Shown piece after piece: positions 62,865-64,000 of a stretch of DNA of 64,000 nt. The notes beneath the pieces are model-generated. The model did no database searches. It was not told the DNA's origin and saw nothing but the letters and a program-made list of their open reading frames with translations. The DNA comes from Porphyromonas loveana (lineage in GTDB: Bacteria > Bacteroidota > Bacteroidia > Bacteroidales > Porphyromonadaceae). The position numbers were made by a program, and so were the translations under genes. The DNA lies in contig NZ_QEKY01000002.1 in assembly GCF_003096695.1 (NCBI RefSeq), positions 62,001 through 126,000 on the forward strand. The letters are read 5' to 3'. The stretch's first letter is position 1. Each line of letters starts with the position of its first letter.

Positions 62865-64000
62865 ATGAAACAGAAAAATGGAATGAATGCGTCCAAGAAA
62901 CTGCTCGTCATCCACAGAGCATTAGCCCCCTATCGTATCGAATTGCTCAACGCCTTGTCTGCGGCTTTCGATGCGCATATTTACTTCGAATACGCCTCCC
63001 CTATCGAACAAAGATTCGATGCTTCAGAGCTGGCCAAACGCGTTCACTTCCGTAGCGAGGTACTCCCTCCCGCTCCGAGTCTCATAGGACTCAAGAACTA
63101 CCGTCCCTACGCCACGTCACTTGTCCGCTCACTTCGTCCGGATGCCGTGCTTTGTAGTGAGTTCAACCTCCTGACCCTGATGTTGGCAGCCACGTGTCGT
63201 CTCGTCTCCCCCGCCACCAAACTCTACGTCCTGTGTGACGACAACGAGCAGATGGCAGAGTCCGAACTACGTTACGGGCAAGGATTGAAACATAGGATGC
63301 TCTCCTACGTGGACGGAGTGATACTATGCGACAGCCGCGCGACGGAGCTATACGCTGCCCGATACGCGACGTTGGACAGGGAGCGCTTCGTCTATTTCCC
63401 TATTTTGCAGGATGAAAAGGTGCTGCGCCCGCTATACGAAAGAGCCTTCAGTCAGGGACGTAAAGAGCGCGACCGCCTCGTGCCTCAAGGCCATCGGATG
63501 ATGCTCTACGTGGGACGCCTCTCAGAGGAGAAAAACCTGCCTGCACTCATCGGTAGTCTCTCCCGTCTGCCCGAGGACGTACATCTTGTACTGGTCGGTG
63601 ACGGCCCCATGTTGCCGACCCTCATCGGGCGAGTGGGCGCTGCCGGCCTGTCGGAGCGTGTCACCTTCGTAGGCAAGAAAGAGGGCAGCGACCTCTATGC
63701 CTACTACACACAAGCCGACTGCCTCGTTCTGCCCAGCACGAGAGAGTGCTTCGGTTCGGTTGTTAACGAGGCTCTCGTGTCAGGTGTACCAGTCATTTGT
63801 AGCCGTATTGCCGGTGCTTCTTGCTTGATTTCGTCACAGAATGGACGCGTCTTCGACCCCATGCTGCCCGAGGATTTGGCCAGAGCGTGCACCGATTTGT
63901 TAGAGGGACTTCCCCCTTTCCGCGGCGACAGCCTGCGTCCTTCGCTCATGCCCTACTCTTTCGACGAGGCCATACGTCCCGTCCTAACGCTTTTGGACAG
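62865..64000 (+). CDS. Glycosyltransferase, GT4-like (partial, C-terminus outside window)
   Basis: At least 378 codons are visible and no stop occurs before the window ends. From ATG 62865 it reads MKQKNGMNASKKLLVIHRAL; ATG 62883 (MNASKK) is an alternative. The N-terminal half has a Rossmann-like start (LLVIHRALAPYRIELLNAL). The C-terminal half carries the GT-B donor-binding pattern MMLYVGRLSEEKNLPALIG, LVLVGDGPMLPTLI, RVTFVGKK and the EX7E-like segment DCLVLPSTRECFGSVVNEAL. Such enzymes transfer a sugar from a nucleotide donor to lipid or glycan in the cytoplasm. Donor and acceptor are unknown. No signal peptide. Confidence 0.88.
   Translation, partial: MKQKNGMNASKKLLVIHRALAPYRIELLNALSAAFDAHIYFEYASPIEQRFDASELAKRVHFRSEVLPPAPSLIGLKNYRPYATSLVRSLRPDAVLCSEFNLLTLMLAATCRLVSPATKLYVLCDDNEQMAESELRYGQGLKHRMLSYVDGVILCDSRATELYAARYATLDRERFVYFPILQDEKVLRPLYERAFSQGRKERDRLVPQGHRMMLYVGRLSEEKNLPALIGSLSRLPEDVHLVLVGDGPMLPTLIGRVGAAGLSERVTFVGKKEGSDLYAYYTQADCLVLPSTRECFGSVVNEALVSGVPVICSRIAGASCLISSQNGRVFDPMLPEDLARACTDLLEGLPPFRGDSLRPSLMPYSFDEAIRPVLTLLD

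Overview
The window looks like chromosome of a Bacteroidetes bacterium, most likely Porphyromonas gingivalis or a very close relative. Evidence: many intergenic regions carry the Bacteroidetes promoter element TAnnTTTG, Shine-Dalgarno sequences are mostly absent, and the gene set includes a MurF-alanine racemase fusion, a PyrD/PyrK dihydroorotate dehydrogenase, an ACT-less SerA, a FabK-type enoyl-ACP reductase, a calpain-like Tpr-type peptidase and a gyrA-tprA pair. Species assignment rests on recognition, not on a database search.

Layout. 1-6.4 kb: a UPF0597 cysteine desulfidase-like gene (cut by the window start), an FHA protein, a CapD/FlaA1-type nucleotide-sugar dehydratase, PBP4-type DacB and a small ferredoxin. 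6.4-12.5 kb: two envelope proteins of unknown role, gyrA and tprA. 12.6-17.3 kb, minus strand: pta-ackA (acetate/ATP), a DUF3108 protein and a TlpA-like lipoprotein thioredoxin. 17.3-26.4 kb: a small basic protein, a GSCFA protein, murF-alr, a THUMP-like methyltransferase, two tRNA-Arg(ACG) genes and a calpain-like peptidase. 26.4-37.1 kb, plus strand: GH3-family protein, rnr, manA, DUF3298 lipoprotein, Fur-like regulator, purA-folC and an MFS transporter. 37.6-41.6 kb: a DUF6078-like protein, then serC-serA-DUF1015 on the minus strand. 42.1-48.2 kb: glmS, efp, then an ABC exporter (MsbA type) coupled to a polysaccharide flippase. 48.7-55.1 kb: nrnA, a lipoprotein, glmM and rlmD converging on pyrK-pyrD. 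55.5-64 kb: an XRE regulator, dnaX, a class I fumarase with an in-frame CWC zinc-ribbon-like extension overlapping fabK, a lipoprotein and a glycosyltransferase cut by the window end.

Functional themes are cell-envelope building (glmS, glmM, murF-alr, dacB, capD, msbA, flippase, glycosyltransferase, manA), central metabolism of an anaerobe (pta-ackA, fumarase, ferredoxin) and housekeeping (gyrA, dnaX, rnr, efp, purA, pyrDK, folC).

The most unusual content is between genes. A family of 22-bp palindromic tandem repeats occurs five times; two full copies form a 293-bp, nearly identical inverted pair around 48.6-55.2 kb. There is a 42-bp minisatellite open in frame on both strands, a 17-bp motif repeated three times upstream of the calpain-like peptidase, an 8-G tract inside a promoter spacer, a possible small RNA at 22.3 kb and a second dispersed repeat of about 167 bp that keeps a short reading frame. 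No CRISPR array, insertion sequence transposase or rRNA gene was seen.
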